DNA of 64,000 nucleotides from Acidobacteriota bacterium. GTDB lineage: Bacteria; Actinomycetota; Acidimicrobiia; Acidimicrobiales; RAAP-2. Position 1 is the stretch's first letter. Each line of letters opens with the position of its first letter. The position numbers were made by a program, and so were the translations under genes. This document shows, one piece after another, positions 1 to 8,475 of the stretch. The notes under the pieces were generated by a model. It was not told where the DNA came from and ran no database searches. It was given only the letters and a program-made list of their open reading frames with translations. Location: contig JAGWHY010000001.1 of assembly GCA_028873575.1 (NCBI GenBank), positions 124,001-188,000 on the forward strand, read 5' to 3'.

Positions 1-1
1 G

Positions 2-1120
2 CGAACGAGTGATTTCTCCTTCGGCGAGGGTCTGCCGGTGGCTGAGCTCACGGTGCTCGGGAAGGGTCTGTACCCGGCGCTGGTCTTTGGTGGTTCGAAG
101 GGACTCGGGCGGGCCTACGTGAACGAGCTGTGGTCGAGTGAGAACCTCACTGATCTCGTACGATTTTTGCTGCGCCTGACCCAGCCACGACGACGACGAC
201 TGGACGCGCTGGGACGACGTTTTCGATTTCTCTTCTCGCTTGGGCGACGATCGTCCAGCACGAGTCGCGATCGCGACAACATTCACGCGCACTACGACCT
301 TTCGAATGAGTTCTTCACGCTCATGCTCGACGAGACCATGGCGTACTCCTGCGCGGTCTTCGCGAACGGCGCCACCACCCTCTACGACGCCCAGGTCGAG
401 AAGTTCGACCGAATCTGTCGCAAATTGGCACTGCGCCCCGGCGAGCACGTTCTCGAAATCGGCACTGGTTGGGGCGGCTTCGCGCTGCACGCCGCCCAGC
501 ACTACGGCGTGCGGGTCACGACCACCACGATCTCGAACGAGCAGCGCGACTTGGCGCGTCAACGAGTGGCCGACGCCGGGCTCGACGACCGAATTGAGGT
601 GCTCGACCAGCACTACCGCGACCTTCGCGGCACCTACGACGCGTTGGTCTCCATCGAGATGATCGAGGCCGTGGACTGGCGCGACTACCCGTCGTTCTTT
701 TCTTCGCTGGAGCGTTTGGTGAACGACACGGGTCGTGTCGCGATCCAGGCCATCACGATCAACGACCAGAGCTTCGAGCGCGCGAAGATCCAGCCCGACT
801 TCATCCGCGACCTCATCTTCCCGGGTGGTTGCCTGCCGAGCGTGACCGCCGTGTCCGCGGCCCTACGCGATCACACGAGCCTTCGCGTGGTCGACCTCGA
901 AGACATTGGTCTCGACTACGCGCGCACGCTGTCGATGTGGCGCGATCGCGTGGCTGAGCAGCGCGCGCGAGTGGCCGAATTGGGCTTCGACGATCGCTTC
1001 TTGCGCCTGTGGAATCTCTACTTGGGTTACTGCGAGGCGGCCTTTTTGGAGCGCCACATCTCCGACGTGCAAATGGTGCTGCATCGCGCGGCGAGTCCCC
1101 GCGCGCCGCGCGTCGCTTAG
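2..1120 (+). CDS. cfa: Cyclopropane-fatty-acyl-phospholipid synthase family methyltransferase (5' end outside window)
   Basis: Transfers a methylene group from S-adenosylmethionine to the double bond of membrane phospholipid acyl chains. The SAM-binding motif VLEIGTGWGGFALHAA is clear. It is preceded by the family's substrate-side block HYDLSNEFFTLMLDETMAYSC, and the catalytic-domain stretch IEMIEAVDWRDYPSFF follows. The frame is open back to base 2, and the first visible residues already match the middle of the N-terminal region (GSKGLGRAYVNELW). The GTG at 38 is therefore probably an internal Val, and the gene starts upstream of the window. The end overlaps the convergent hemY gene by 4 bases. 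A closely related mycolic-acid-type methyltransferase role cannot be excluded. Confidence 0.88.
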   Translation, partial: RTSDFSFGEGLPVAELTVLGKGLYPALVFGGSKGLGRAYVNELWSSENLTDLVRFLLRLTQPRRRRLDALGRRFRFLFSLGRRSSSTSRDRDNIHAHYDLSNEFFTLMLDETMAYSCAVFANGATTLYDAQVEKFDRICRKLALRPGEHVLEIGTGWGGFALHAAQHYGVRVTTTTISNEQRDLARQRVADAGLDDRIEVLDQHYRDLRGTYDALVSIEMIEAVDWRDYPSFFSSLERLVNDTGRVAIQAITINDQSFERAKIQPDFIRDLIFPGGCLPSVTAVSAALRDHTSLRVVDLEDIGLDYARTLSMWRDRVAEQRARVAELGFDDRFLRLWNLYLGYCEAAFLERHISDVQMVLHRAASPRAPRVA

Positions 1121-2544
1121 GACGTTTCGCGAAGTCGCGTCAGCACCGCGCGCGCCGCACGTCGTCCCGAGCCAATGGAGGCCGGCACGCCCACGCCGTC
1201 GTAGGTCATCCCCGCAAGTTCGACCCCGAGAGGTCGCGCCGCGTCGCGCGCGCGTCGCACCATGACGTCGTGACCCACGTAGTACTGCGGCAGTGACGTC
1301 GGCCAGCGCTGGACGCGCGTCTCGAGGGCTACCCCCACGCCACCGAGCAATGTCGAGAGTTCGTCGTAGACGCGGGCCGTGAGTTCCTCGTCACTCATTC
1401 GCGTCCAACGGTCATCGTCCACGCGCCCCACGTGCGCGCGAACCAACACGTCGTGCTCGCGCGCGAGGTAGGGCCACTTGCGGTCAAGAAACGTCAGCGC
1501 CGTCACCATCATCGACTCGCCGTCGCGCCACGGCGTTTGGAGGGGAACGAGCACGCCCGTCCCCGGGGGGAGCGCGGTGGGGGCCAGTGAGAACGTGACC
1601 ATCGCCGCGCCGGCGCTGTCGACGTGCGCGAGAGCGGCGAGATCCTCGTGGAAACGACCGAGCAGGGCGCCGGCCACGTGGGCGGGGGTCGCGACGATGA
1701 CCGCGTTCGCCGGGGTCGTCGTCGTCGCGGTGTCGACCTCGACGGGGTACGTGCCCACGGGGGTGCGGCGAAGCGCGTTGACGCCCACCCCAGTGCGCAC
1801 CACGACGCCCCGCGCCTCGAGTTGGGCGCGCAGCGTGACGGGAAGTGAGCCGAGTCCACCGTGCAGGGAGTAGAAAACGGGGGTCGGCGCGTCCGGCGCG
1901 GGGCTCGTCGGCGGACTCGGCGCCCGCAGCGCCTTCATCAAAGAACCACCCTTGCGCGCCGCCTCGAGCAGACCGGGGTAGACGGACTTGGCCGAGAGCG
2001 CGTCGACGCGACCGGCCTGGATGCCCCCGACCATGGGCTCGATAAAGCGGTAGGTGAGTTCGCGGCCCAGCTTCGCGCGCACGATGGCCCCGACGGACGC
2101 GTCGTCACCGACCTCGAGACGCCGCGGGACGAGGAGGTCGCGGGCGGCCGCGAGGCGCGCGCGCCAGGTCAGGCCCGGTACGGCGCGCACCTGCGCGAGC
2201 GTCGTGGGAATCCCTAGGGCCAGGCCCGCGGGTAACGGGTACAACGCGCCTCGCAGGAAGATGGTCGCGCCAGCCGCGCCAATGGCGACGAGGTCATTCT
2301 CGAGTCCGAGCTCGCGCACGAGTTCCACCGCTTCGGGTCGTCGCGCGAGGAAACCGTCGGGTCCGAGGTCGACGCGCCGGCCCGCAAAATCCGTCGCGCT
2401 CAGCGAGCCTCCCACGCGTTCGGCCACGTCCAGTACCTCGACGCGGGGCGTGTGGTCGTTCGGTCCGTCGACGCCACCCGACAGCTCCCACGCGACCGCG
2501 AGGCCACTCACGCCGGCGCCGACGACGACGACCGACGCGCGCAC
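1117..2544 (-). CDS. hemY: Protoporphyrinogen/coproporphyrinogen III oxidase, HemY (CgoX) type
   Basis: FAD-dependent oxidation of the porphyrinogen ring, the step before iron insertion. The N-terminus has a dinucleotide-binding fold, VVVGAGVSGLAVAWELSG, followed by VEVLDVAERVGGSLSA. The C-terminus has the typical flavin-contact block GMTYDGVGVPASIGSGRRAA. At 475 residues it has the usual length. It is the last gene of hemE-hemH-hemY, starting 2 bases after hemH ends. In Gram-positive and actinobacterial lineages this enzyme normally oxidises coproporphyrinogen III. The choice of substrate here is inferred from lineage, not seen in the sequence. Confidence 0.9.
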   Translation of the reverse strand: MRASVVVVGAGVSGLAVAWELSGGVDGPNDHTPRVEVLDVAERVGGSLSATDFAGRRVDLGPDGFLARRPEAVELVRELGLENDLVAIGAAGATIFLRGALYPLPAGLALGIPTTLAQVRAVPGLTWRARLAAARDLLVPRRLEVGDDASVGAIVRAKLGRELTYRFIEPMVGGIQAGRVDALSAKSVYPGLLEAARKGGSLMKALRAPSPPTSPAPDAPTPVFYSLHGGLGSLPVTLRAQLEARGVVVRTGVGVNALRRTPVGTYPVEVDTATTTTPANAVIVATPAHVAGALLGRFHEDLAALAHVDSAGAAMVTFSLAPTALPPGTGVLVPLQTPWRDGESMMVTALTFLDRKWPYLAREHDVLVRAHVGRVDDDRWTRMSDEELTARVYDELSTLLGGVGVALETRVQRWPTSLPQYYVGHDVMVRRARDAARPLGVELAGMTYDGVGVPASIGSGRRAARAVLTRLRETS

Positions 2545-2546
2545 GA

Positions 2547-3452
2547 TCAGCTCGCCGCGATAACGACGTCCGCGAGAATCGCGGTGAACGTGGGGTCGTC
2601 GTTGAGCGACGCGGTTCGCACGAGATTGAGTCCAATTTCCTGGGCGACGCCCTGCGCCTCAATGTCCACGTCGAAGAGGACCTCGAGGTGGTCCGCCACA
2701 AAGCCGATGGGACACGAGACGACGTCGGTCACCCCCGCGGCGTGCTTGTCACGCAGAACCTGCAAGATGTCGGGTCCAATCCACGGGTCGGCCGTGCGAC
2801 CGGCCGATTGCCACGCGACGTCAAAGCGCTCCACGTTGGCGAGCGCGGCGGCGCGAACGGCGCTCTCGCGAATCTGTTCGGGGTAGGAGTCGCCGACGCT
2901 CAAAATCTTTTCCGGCAGGGAGTGAGCGCTAAAGAGCACTTCGGTGGTCGCCCGGCGCTCCGCGGGAATAGTGGCGAGCGCGTCGTTGACCCGCTGGGCG
3001 ATGAGCTCGAGGAACGCGGGCTCCTCCCACCAGGTTTCAATGCCGATGAAGCGCACCGATTCGCCGAGTTCCACCTTCGCGCGCGCGAAGTACTGATCAG
3101 TCGACATGGTCGATGAGTGGGGCGCGAGGACGAGGCCGATGACGGTCTCGAAGCCATCGTCGCGAAAGGAGGCAGCCGCGGCTTCGAGCAATGGTGGTTC
3201 GTACTTCGAGCCGAAGCGCACGTCGTAGCGCCCGGGGCAGCGATCCTCTAACGCGGCGCGTATTCCGGCCACTTGCGCGGCAGTGCGTTCGGCGAGCGGC
3301 GACGTGCCGCCGATCGCGTCGTAGCGCCGCGTCAGATCGGCCAGCAGTTCGGGCGTCGGGGGACGTCCGTGGCGAATGCGCGTGTAGTAGGCCTCGACGT
3401 CCGCGGGGGTCGTCGGCGTGCCGTAAGCCATGACGAGAACTCCTAAGGTCAC
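2547..3452 (-). CDS. hemH: Ferrochelatase (coproporphyrin ferrochelatase type)
   Basis: Inserts ferrous iron into the porphyrin ring. The start MTLGVLVMAYGTP is typical of the family, and the conserved catalytic-histidine motif LFSAHSLPEKI is present, followed by GDSYPEQIRESA. VAWQSAGRTADPWIGPDI matches the C-terminal signature block. At 301 residues it is slightly short, like other monofunctional actinobacterial ferrochelatases. Its ATG overlaps the hemE stop codon by 4 bases, which suggests translational coupling. Confidence 0.93.
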   Translation of the reverse strand: MTLGVLVMAYGTPTTPADVEAYYTRIRHGRPPTPELLADLTRRYDAIGGTSPLAERTAAQVAGIRAALEDRCPGRYDVRFGSKYEPPLLEAAAASFRDDGFETVIGLVLAPHSSTMSTDQYFARAKVELGESVRFIGIETWWEEPAFLELIAQRVNDALATIPAERRATTEVLFSAHSLPEKILSVGDSYPEQIRESAVRAAALANVERFDVAWQSAGRTADPWIGPDILQVLRDKHAAGVTDVVSCPIGFVADHLEVLFDVDIEAQGVAQEIGLNLVRTASLNDDPTFTAILADVVIAAS

Positions 3453-4486
3453 CGCACACCAGCCTTTCCTTCTTCGTGGACGAGGCGCACGACCGCTTCG
3501 AGCACCGCAGGGTCCGTCGCGGGCAGCACGCCGTGTCCCAGGTTAAAGACGTAACCCGGGGTTTCACCCGCGCGCGCGAGCACGTCGCGCGTGGCCGACA
3601 GGGCGAGTGCTTCGCCCCCGAGACAACGCGCGGGATCGAGATTGCCCTGGACGGGTTTACCCTTCACTCGGCGTCGGCCCTCGTCAAGGTCGACGTGCCA
3701 GTCGATACCCACCACGGTGCTGTTCGCGCTCGCCATGAGATCAAGGAGCTCCCCGGTGCCGACGCCGAAGAGAATCGTCGGCACGTTGAGATCGGCCACG
3801 CCGTCGAGGACCTTTTCCGTCGCCGGCAACGCGAAACGTCGGTACTCGTCACGCGTGAGCGATCCGGCCCACGAATCGAAAAGCTGCAGGGCGCGTGCGC
3901 CGTGGGCTACCTGGACGCGTAAGAAGGCAATCGTGATGGCCACCAGTCGATCCATGAGTTCGTCGAAGAGTGCGGGTTGCGCGTGCATCAGGGTCTTAAT
4001 GACGGCGAACTCGCGCGTCGGCGCCCCTTCGACGAGGTAGCTCGCGACGGTGAACGGGGCGCCGGCGAAGCCAATGAGTGGCGTGTTCGTCGCGCTCAGT
4101 TCGTCGATGACCCGGTCGATCGTGTCGGTCACGTGACGGACGTCCTCTAACTGCAGATCGCGCAGTCGCGTCAAGTCACGGGGCGCGCGAAACGGCTCAG
4201 CGATTACCGGACCGCGACCCGGCACGACGTCGACGCCAAAGCCAATGGCGTGGTAGGGCACGACGATGTCGGAAAAGAGGATGGCCGCGTCGACGCCGTA
4301 GCGACGAACGGGTTGCATCGTCACCTCCGCGGCGATCGCGGGATCGGCGATGGCCTCGAGGATCGAACCGTTGCCGCGCAGTGCTCGATACTCGGGTAGG
4401 GAGCGTCCGGCTTGACGCATAAACCACACGGGCACGTGATCCACGGCCTCGCCTCGACAGGCTCGCAGAAAGTCAGGTTCGGTCAC
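3449..4486 (-). CDS. hemE: Uroporphyrinogen decarboxylase
   Basis: Decarboxylates the four acetate side chains of uroporphyrinogen III to give coproporphyrinogen III. Both family signatures are visible: PVWFMRQAGRSLPEYR near residues 20-34 (substrate-binding Arg) and the GFAGAPFTVASYLVEG block. NLGHGVLPATDP lies near the C-terminus. Length is 345 residues, as usual. The start is GTG with a strong Shine-Dalgarno sequence (AAAGGAG) a few bases upstream. It is the first gene of the reverse haem operon hemE-hemH-hemY. Confidence 0.95.
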   Translation of the reverse strand: MTEPDFLRACRGEAVDHVPVWFMRQAGRSLPEYRALRGNGSILEAIADPAIAAEVTMQPVRRYGVDAAILFSDIVVPYHAIGFGVDVVPGRGPVIAEPFRAPRDLTRLRDLQLEDVRHVTDTIDRVIDELSATNTPLIGFAGAPFTVASYLVEGAPTREFAVIKTLMHAQPALFDELMDRLVAITIAFLRVQVAHGARALQLFDSWAGSLTRDEYRRFALPATEKVLDGVADLNVPTILFGVGTGELLDLMASANSTVVGIDWHVDLDEGRRRVKGKPVQGNLDPARCLGGEALALSATRDVLARAGETPGYVFNLGHGVLPATDPAVLEAVVRLVHEEGKAGVR

Positions 4487-4509
4487 GGCGCTCCTTTAGG
4501 ACAGGTTCA

Positions 4510-4515
4510 AATCTA
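4510..4515 (-). promoter_or_regulatory. Probable -10 box of the hemE-hemH-hemY operon
   Basis: On the minus strand the hexamer TAGATT fits the actinobacterial TAnnnT consensus. It lies about 24 nt before the hemE GTG, leaving room for a short leader with AAAGGAG. No convincing -35 is visible. The divergent helD-type gene has its own TAGACT at 4565-4570, so this 117-bp gap looks like a divergent promoter region. Confidence 0.45.
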
Positions 4516-4564
4516 AACGAACTCCTGCCCCTCGCCACCGGGTAGAGCCCGGACCGGCGTCGCT

Positions 4565-4570
4565 TAGACT
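4565..4570 (+). promoter_or_regulatory. Probable -10 box of the HelD-type gene
   Basis: TAGACT, a TAnnnT hexamer, lies 33 nt before the ATG at 4604. The leader contains AAAGGA a few bases upstream of the start. No recognisable -35 is seen, and the rifampicin-associated palindrome known from some helR genes is not visible. Confidence 0.4.
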
Positions 4571-4603
4571 GGACAATCCCTCTGTTGGAGTGAAAGGACG
4601 TCG

Positions 4604-6913
4604 ATGTCGCACGAGCGTGAGATTTCCGAGGAGCAGAGCTTCCTCGATCTCGCTCTGTCGGCGCTCGAGAACATGCGTCGCGAGGCTCGCTCGCTGCGCG
4701 ACAGCGCGGCGGTGGCCAATATGCGCGGCGCCGGCGACTTGGTCGAGCGCGACGTTGTAATGGGCACGGCCCTGCATCGTCTTGATCAGTTAGCCATTGG
4801 TGATCAACCACTCTTCTTTGGACGTATCGACTACCGGGGCATTGACGGACAGCGCGGTGACGCGTACCACGTTGGGCGCCTCGCCGTCTCGGACGACCAA
4901 CTCAACCCGCTCGTAATTGACTGGCGGGCACCGGTCGCCGAAGCGTTCTATCGCGCCACGGGGGTCGAGTCGCTCGGGCTTTCTCGTCGACGTCACGTCG
5001 CGATTCGAGCCCACGAGGTCACCGGCGTCGAGGACGAGTACTTCGCTGATGAACACGGCGAACTCGATCTCCCCGACGACGAGATTCGCGACGCGACCGC
5101 CGAAGGATTGGTCGACGGCGGCCTCGCCCTCGGCGGCCCCGGGGCCCTCTTGGCCGCGCTGGGGCGGGCGCGCACGGGTCGCATGGGTGACATCGTCGCC
5201 ACGATTCAAGGTGAACAGGACCGCATTATTCGCTCGCCGTTGGCGGGCGTGCTGCTGGTCCAAGGTGGTCCGGGTACCGGTAAGACGGCGGTGGCGCTGC
5301 ACCGCGCGGCCTACCTGCTCTTCACGCATCGCGCGACGCTCGAACGTCAAGGCGTGCTGGTGGTCGGACCTAATCCGCTGTTCTTGAACTACATCGAGAA
5401 CGTGCTGCCGTCACTCGGCGAGTCGGGCGTGACGCTCTCGACAATTTCGGGACTGGTGACCAACGTCGAAATTCGTGGCTACGACGACGAAGAGGTCGAT
5501 CACCTGAAGGGCGACCTGCGCATGGTCAAGGTCATCGCGCGCGCGCTGCGCACGCGTCAGCGTCCACTTCGCCACGACGTGGAGATTCCGGTTGGTCGGG
5601 CGATCGTGGTTTTAAAGGCCGCCTACACGGCGGAGATCGTCGAACGTGCGCGTCGCCGTCCGGGGAATCACAACCAGCGTCGCTCGGCGGTGGGTCGTGA
5701 ACTCGCGGCGCGCCTCGCTCGTGAGTACCACGGACGTTTCGTGCGCGACGGGCTCGATGAGGGCAACGCCGAGGCTGAGCTGGCCGATCAGATTCGCGCG
5801 GCCACGCCCTTTAAAGAGGCGCTGCAGCGTATCTGGCCCCGTTTGTCGGGCCAGGATCTCTTGCACGATCTCTTCGGCGCTCCCGCGCTCCTGCGCGCCG
5901 CCGGGAACGGCATCTTGAGCGAACGCGAAATGGAACTGTTGTACCGACCACGCTCCACGTCACTCGACGACGTGGCGTGGACGAAGGCCGACGCCGCGCT
6001 CATCGACGAAGCGCGCGTGCTTCTCGGACCGCGCAAGCGTCCGCGTCCCCCGGTGAAGTCCCTCGACCCCGGCGTGCTCGACGGCGTCGACCTGTCGGCG
6101 TACTCCGGCGAGATTCGCGCGGCCGCCCTTCGTGAAGCGCAGCGCTTCGCCAGTACCCAAAGCACCGAACTCGACGAGGCCGAGTTCGTCACCTACGGCC
6201 ACATCGTCGTCGACGAGGCGCAAGACCTTTCGCCGATGGAACTTCGTGTCTTGAAGCGGCGCGACTTGACCGGCTCGATGACCATCGTGGGCGACATGGG
6301 TCAAGCGACGACCGCCGCGTCGTCGGCGTCGTGGGACGCCGTCCTTGACGTCTTGCAGCCGCGTCGCGCCCCGACGCGCGTCGATTTGACGGTGTCGTAC
6401 CGCACGCCCGAAGAGGTTTTGGAGTTCGCCGCGCCGACGCTGGCGGTCGCGGCCCCCGACCTCGCGCCTCCGCGACCGGTGCGTCGCGCGGGGGCGACGC
6501 CGATCGTCGAACGCGTGGCCCCTGAGAAGTTCGCGGCCACGTTGGTGGCCGCGACGAGGCGTGAAGTCGAGGCCGTGGCGCCCGGTCGCGTCGCCGTCAT
6601 CGTGAGCGGCGCGGCGCTCAACGCGACGCTCGAGATCCTTCGCCAGGGTGGCCTCGACGCCGTTGACCCGCGCGACCTGGAGTCCAAGGGTTTGGCCGCC
6701 GATCTCGTCATTCTCGCGGCGGAAGGAGCGAACGGCCTCGAGTTTGACGCTGTGGTCGTCGTTGAACCTGGTCAGATTGGCGAACGCGGTTCGTCGCGTC
6801 CCGGCGAGATGACGGCGCGTGGACTACGGACGCTCTACGTAGCGCTGACGCGACCGACGCGTCGTCTCGCGCTGGTGGCGTGTCGGGACTTACCGCCGTC
6901 ATTGAAAAGCTGA
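4604..6913 (+). CDS. helD: HelD/HelR-type superfamily 1 RNA polymerase-associated ATPase
   Basis: UvrD-like P-loop NTPase. HelD proteins pull stalled or inhibited RNA polymerase off DNA, and some actinobacterial members (HelR) also displace rifampicin. Residues 1-60 form the expected N-terminal helical or coiled-coil arm. GRIDYRGIDGQRGDAYHVGR and VIDWRAPVAEAFYRAT are typical HelD blocks. Walker A is GGPGTGKT at 221-228 with LHRAAYLL behind it; Walker B is VVDEAQDLSPME; later motifs include VGDMGQATT and LYVALTRPTRRLALV. At 769 residues it matches actinobacterial HelD. The clean ATG with a purine-rich leader supports this start. Whether it gives rifampicin tolerance cannot be read from the sequence. 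Confidence 0.88.
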   Translation: MSHEREISEEQSFLDLALSALENMRREARSLRDSAAVANMRGAGDLVERDVVMGTALHRLDQLAIGDQPLFFGRIDYRGIDGQRGDAYHVGRLAVSDDQLNPLVIDWRAPVAEAFYRATGVESLGLSRRRHVAIRAHEVTGVEDEYFADEHGELDLPDDEIRDATAEGLVDGGLALGGPGALLAALGRARTGRMGDIVATIQGEQDRIIRSPLAGVLLVQGGPGTGKTAVALHRAAYLLFTHRATLERQGVLVVGPNPLFLNYIENVLPSLGESGVTLSTISGLVTNVEIRGYDDEEVDHLKGDLRMVKVIARALRTRQRPLRHDVEIPVGRAIVVLKAAYTAEIVERARRRPGNHNQRRSAVGRELAARLAREYHGRFVRDGLDEGNAEAELADQIRAATPFKEALQRIWPRLSGQDLLHDLFGAPALLRAAGNGILSEREMELLYRPRSTSLDDVAWTKADAALIDEARVLLGPRKRPRPPVKSLDPGVLDGVDLSAYSGEIRAAALREAQRFASTQSTELDEAEFVTYGHIVVDEAQDLSPMELRVLKRRDLTGSMTIVGDMGQATTAASSASWDAVLDVLQPRRAPTRVDLTVSYRTPEEVLEFAAPTLAVAAPDLAPPRPVRRAGATPIVERVAPEKFAATLVAATRREVEAVAPGRVAVIVSGAALNATLEILRQGGLDAVDPRDLESKGLAADLVILAAEGANGLEFDAVVVVEPGQIGERGSSRPGEMTARGLRTLYVALTRPTRRLALVACRDLPPSLKS

Positions 6914-6922
6914 TTTCTCGCC

Positions 6923-6940
6923 GGCCCCGCGCTCGGGGCC
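6923..6940 (+). terminator. Hairpin after the HelD-type gene
   Basis: A perfect 7-bp stem, GGCCCCG / CGGGGCC, has a 4-base loop and lies 9 bases after the stop codon. No T-run follows, as is common for actinobacterial hairpin terminators. It separates the HelD-type gene from ctaE. Confidence 0.5.
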
Positions 6941-6967
6941 CCCTAAGAATCCGCTAAAAAGGTAGGC

Positions 6968-7564
6968 GTGAGTCAGGCCCTCCCCCTAAGTAGCCTGGCG
7001 AAGCAAGAGAAGATTGTGCACGACCGACCGCCGATGTTGGCGATTGGCGTGATGATTTGGCTCGGTTCTGAGCTGATGTTCTTCTCGGGACTCTTCGCCG
7101 CCCTCTTCACGATTCGCGCGCACCTCGCGTCGTGGCCCCCCAAGGGAACGCACCTCGACACATTGCAGGCCGGTGTCTTCACGATTATTTTGGTCGCGTC
7201 GTCGTTCACCATGCAGTGGGCGGTGTGGTTGATTGAACACCGTCGTCGCGCCGAAGCTCGTCGCTGGGTCATCATCACGATGATTATGGGCGCCGTCTTT
7301 GTCATGAACCAGGCCTACGAGTGGACGCACATCGAGACGCGTTGGTACACCAACTCCTACGGCTCGGTCTTTTTCATCACGACGGGTCTGCACGGTCTGC
7401 ACGTGTTCTTGGGACTGGTCGCGATGGCCTTTCTCCTCTTTCGCATGCGCGGTCGCGAAGGCGACCCGGGCGAGCTCTCGACCTTTCAGGGCGTGAGTTA
7501 CTACTGGCACTTCGTCGACGTCGTCTGGGTGGGTCTCTACTCGGCCCTCTTCTTACTCAAGTAA
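6968..7564 (+). CDS. ctaE: Cytochrome c oxidase subunit III
   Basis: Integral membrane subunit of the aa3-type terminal oxidase. Five hydrophobic helices are visible, including MLAIGVMIWLGSELMFFSGL with the conserved Glu of helix III. The C-terminal YYWHFVDVVWVGLYSALFLL is the family hallmark. Length is 198 residues, the short actinobacterial form. It starts with GTG after AAAGG. It is followed without a gap by qcrC (TAATG overlap), the standard actinobacterial ctaE-qcrCAB order. The catalytic subunits CtaC and CtaD are not in the window. Confidence 0.94.
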   Translation: MSQALPLSSLAKQEKIVHDRPPMLAIGVMIWLGSELMFFSGLFAALFTIRAHLASWPPKGTHLDTLQAGVFTIILVASSFTMQWAVWLIEHRRRAEARRWVIITMIMGAVFVMNQAYEWTHIETRWYTNSYGSVFFITTGLHGLHVFLGLVAMAFLLFRMRGREGDPGELSTFQGVSYYWHFVDVVWVGLYSALFLLK

Positions 7565-8475
7565 TGCGGAAAGTTACTCACCTCCTCCAACGCGTTTCGT
7601 CCATCGCGTTGTTAGGTCTCGTTGCCGGTGGACCGGTGGTTCTCTTTACCCAGAGCGCGCGCGCGGCGAACAACCCGAACCAACAGCCGCTCTATCAAAC
7701 GGCGCGCAAGAACGCGGGGACGCCGAACTCGAACTACGTGAAGAAGGACTCCAGTGGCGCGATCATCGCCTACGGAGACAGCGCCATTACGTACAAGGCA
7801 CCTTCACCCGCCCTCGCCCAACTCGGTCAAGCGCTCTTCCAACAGAACTGCGCGTCGTGTCACGGTAACGAGGCGAACGGCGTCCCGGCCAACGGCACGA
7901 GCGGCGCGTACCCGAATCTCGTTGGTCTCGGACCGGCGACGATCGACTTTTGGATTGAGTCGGGTCGCATGCCCGCCGCCGATCCTCGTTCGGTGCAGGC
8001 CGCGCGACGATACCCGCGACTGACGCACGACCAGGCACTCGCGATCGCGGCGTGGGTCACCAGCCTCGACCCGCAGGCCTACCCCTACATCCCGACGCCC
8101 CACCTGAAGAACGCCAACGTGGCCGACGGCGCGGCGTTGTTCGCGCTGAACTGCGCGGCCTGTCACACGATCGAAGGCGACGGTGACGCGCTCGCGCAGA
8201 GTACCTACGCCCCGTCGCTTCGTCACATTCCCGCGACGCAAGTTGCCGAGGCCATTCGCACAGGCCCGGGCAACATGCCCCGCTTCACGGGCAACCTCAG
8301 TGACGTGCAGGTGAACGACATCGTCAAGTACGTCACCACCGAAATTCAGCACCCCAATAACCCGGGTGGTTTTGGTCTCGGCGGCCTCGGACCCGTCGCG
8401 GAAGGCTTTGTCGGTCTGGCCTTGGGCGTGGGGCTCTTGGCGCTGGTGGGCTACTGGGTAGGAGAGCGTCAATGA
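7564..8475 (+). CDS. qcrC: Diheme cytochrome c subunit of the bc1 complex
   Basis: Shuttles electrons from the Rieske centre and cytochrome c1 site directly to the oxidase within a bc1-aa3 supercomplex. An N-terminal hydrophobic signal or anchor (residues 10-30) is followed by two haem c motifs, CASCH at 96-100 and CAACH at 197-201. Axial-Met candidates are GRMPAAD and GNMPRFTG. A C-terminal membrane helix (GFVGLALGVGLLALVGYWVG) ends the protein. ATG 7564 overlaps the ctaE stop codon and gives 303 residues. Longer in-frame starts would run through ctaE. Confidence 0.94.
   Translation: MRKVTHLLQRVSSIALLGLVAGGPVVLFTQSARAANNPNQQPLYQTARKNAGTPNSNYVKKDSSGAIIAYGDSAITYKAPSPALAQLGQALFQQNCASCHGNEANGVPANGTSGAYPNLVGLGPATIDFWIESGRMPAADPRSVQAARRYPRLTHDQALAIAAWVTSLDPQAYPYIPTPHLKNANVADGAALFALNCAACHTIEGDGDALAQSTYAPSLRHIPATQVAEAIRTGPGNMPRFTGNLSDVQVNDIVKYVTTEIQHPNNPGGFGLGGLGPVAEGFVGLALGVGLLALVGYWVGERQ

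Noticed and set aside
4487..4603. A rifampicin-associated element before the HelD-type gene
   Set aside because: The known palindrome is absent; only a short CCGGG-tagag-CCCGG repeat is seen.
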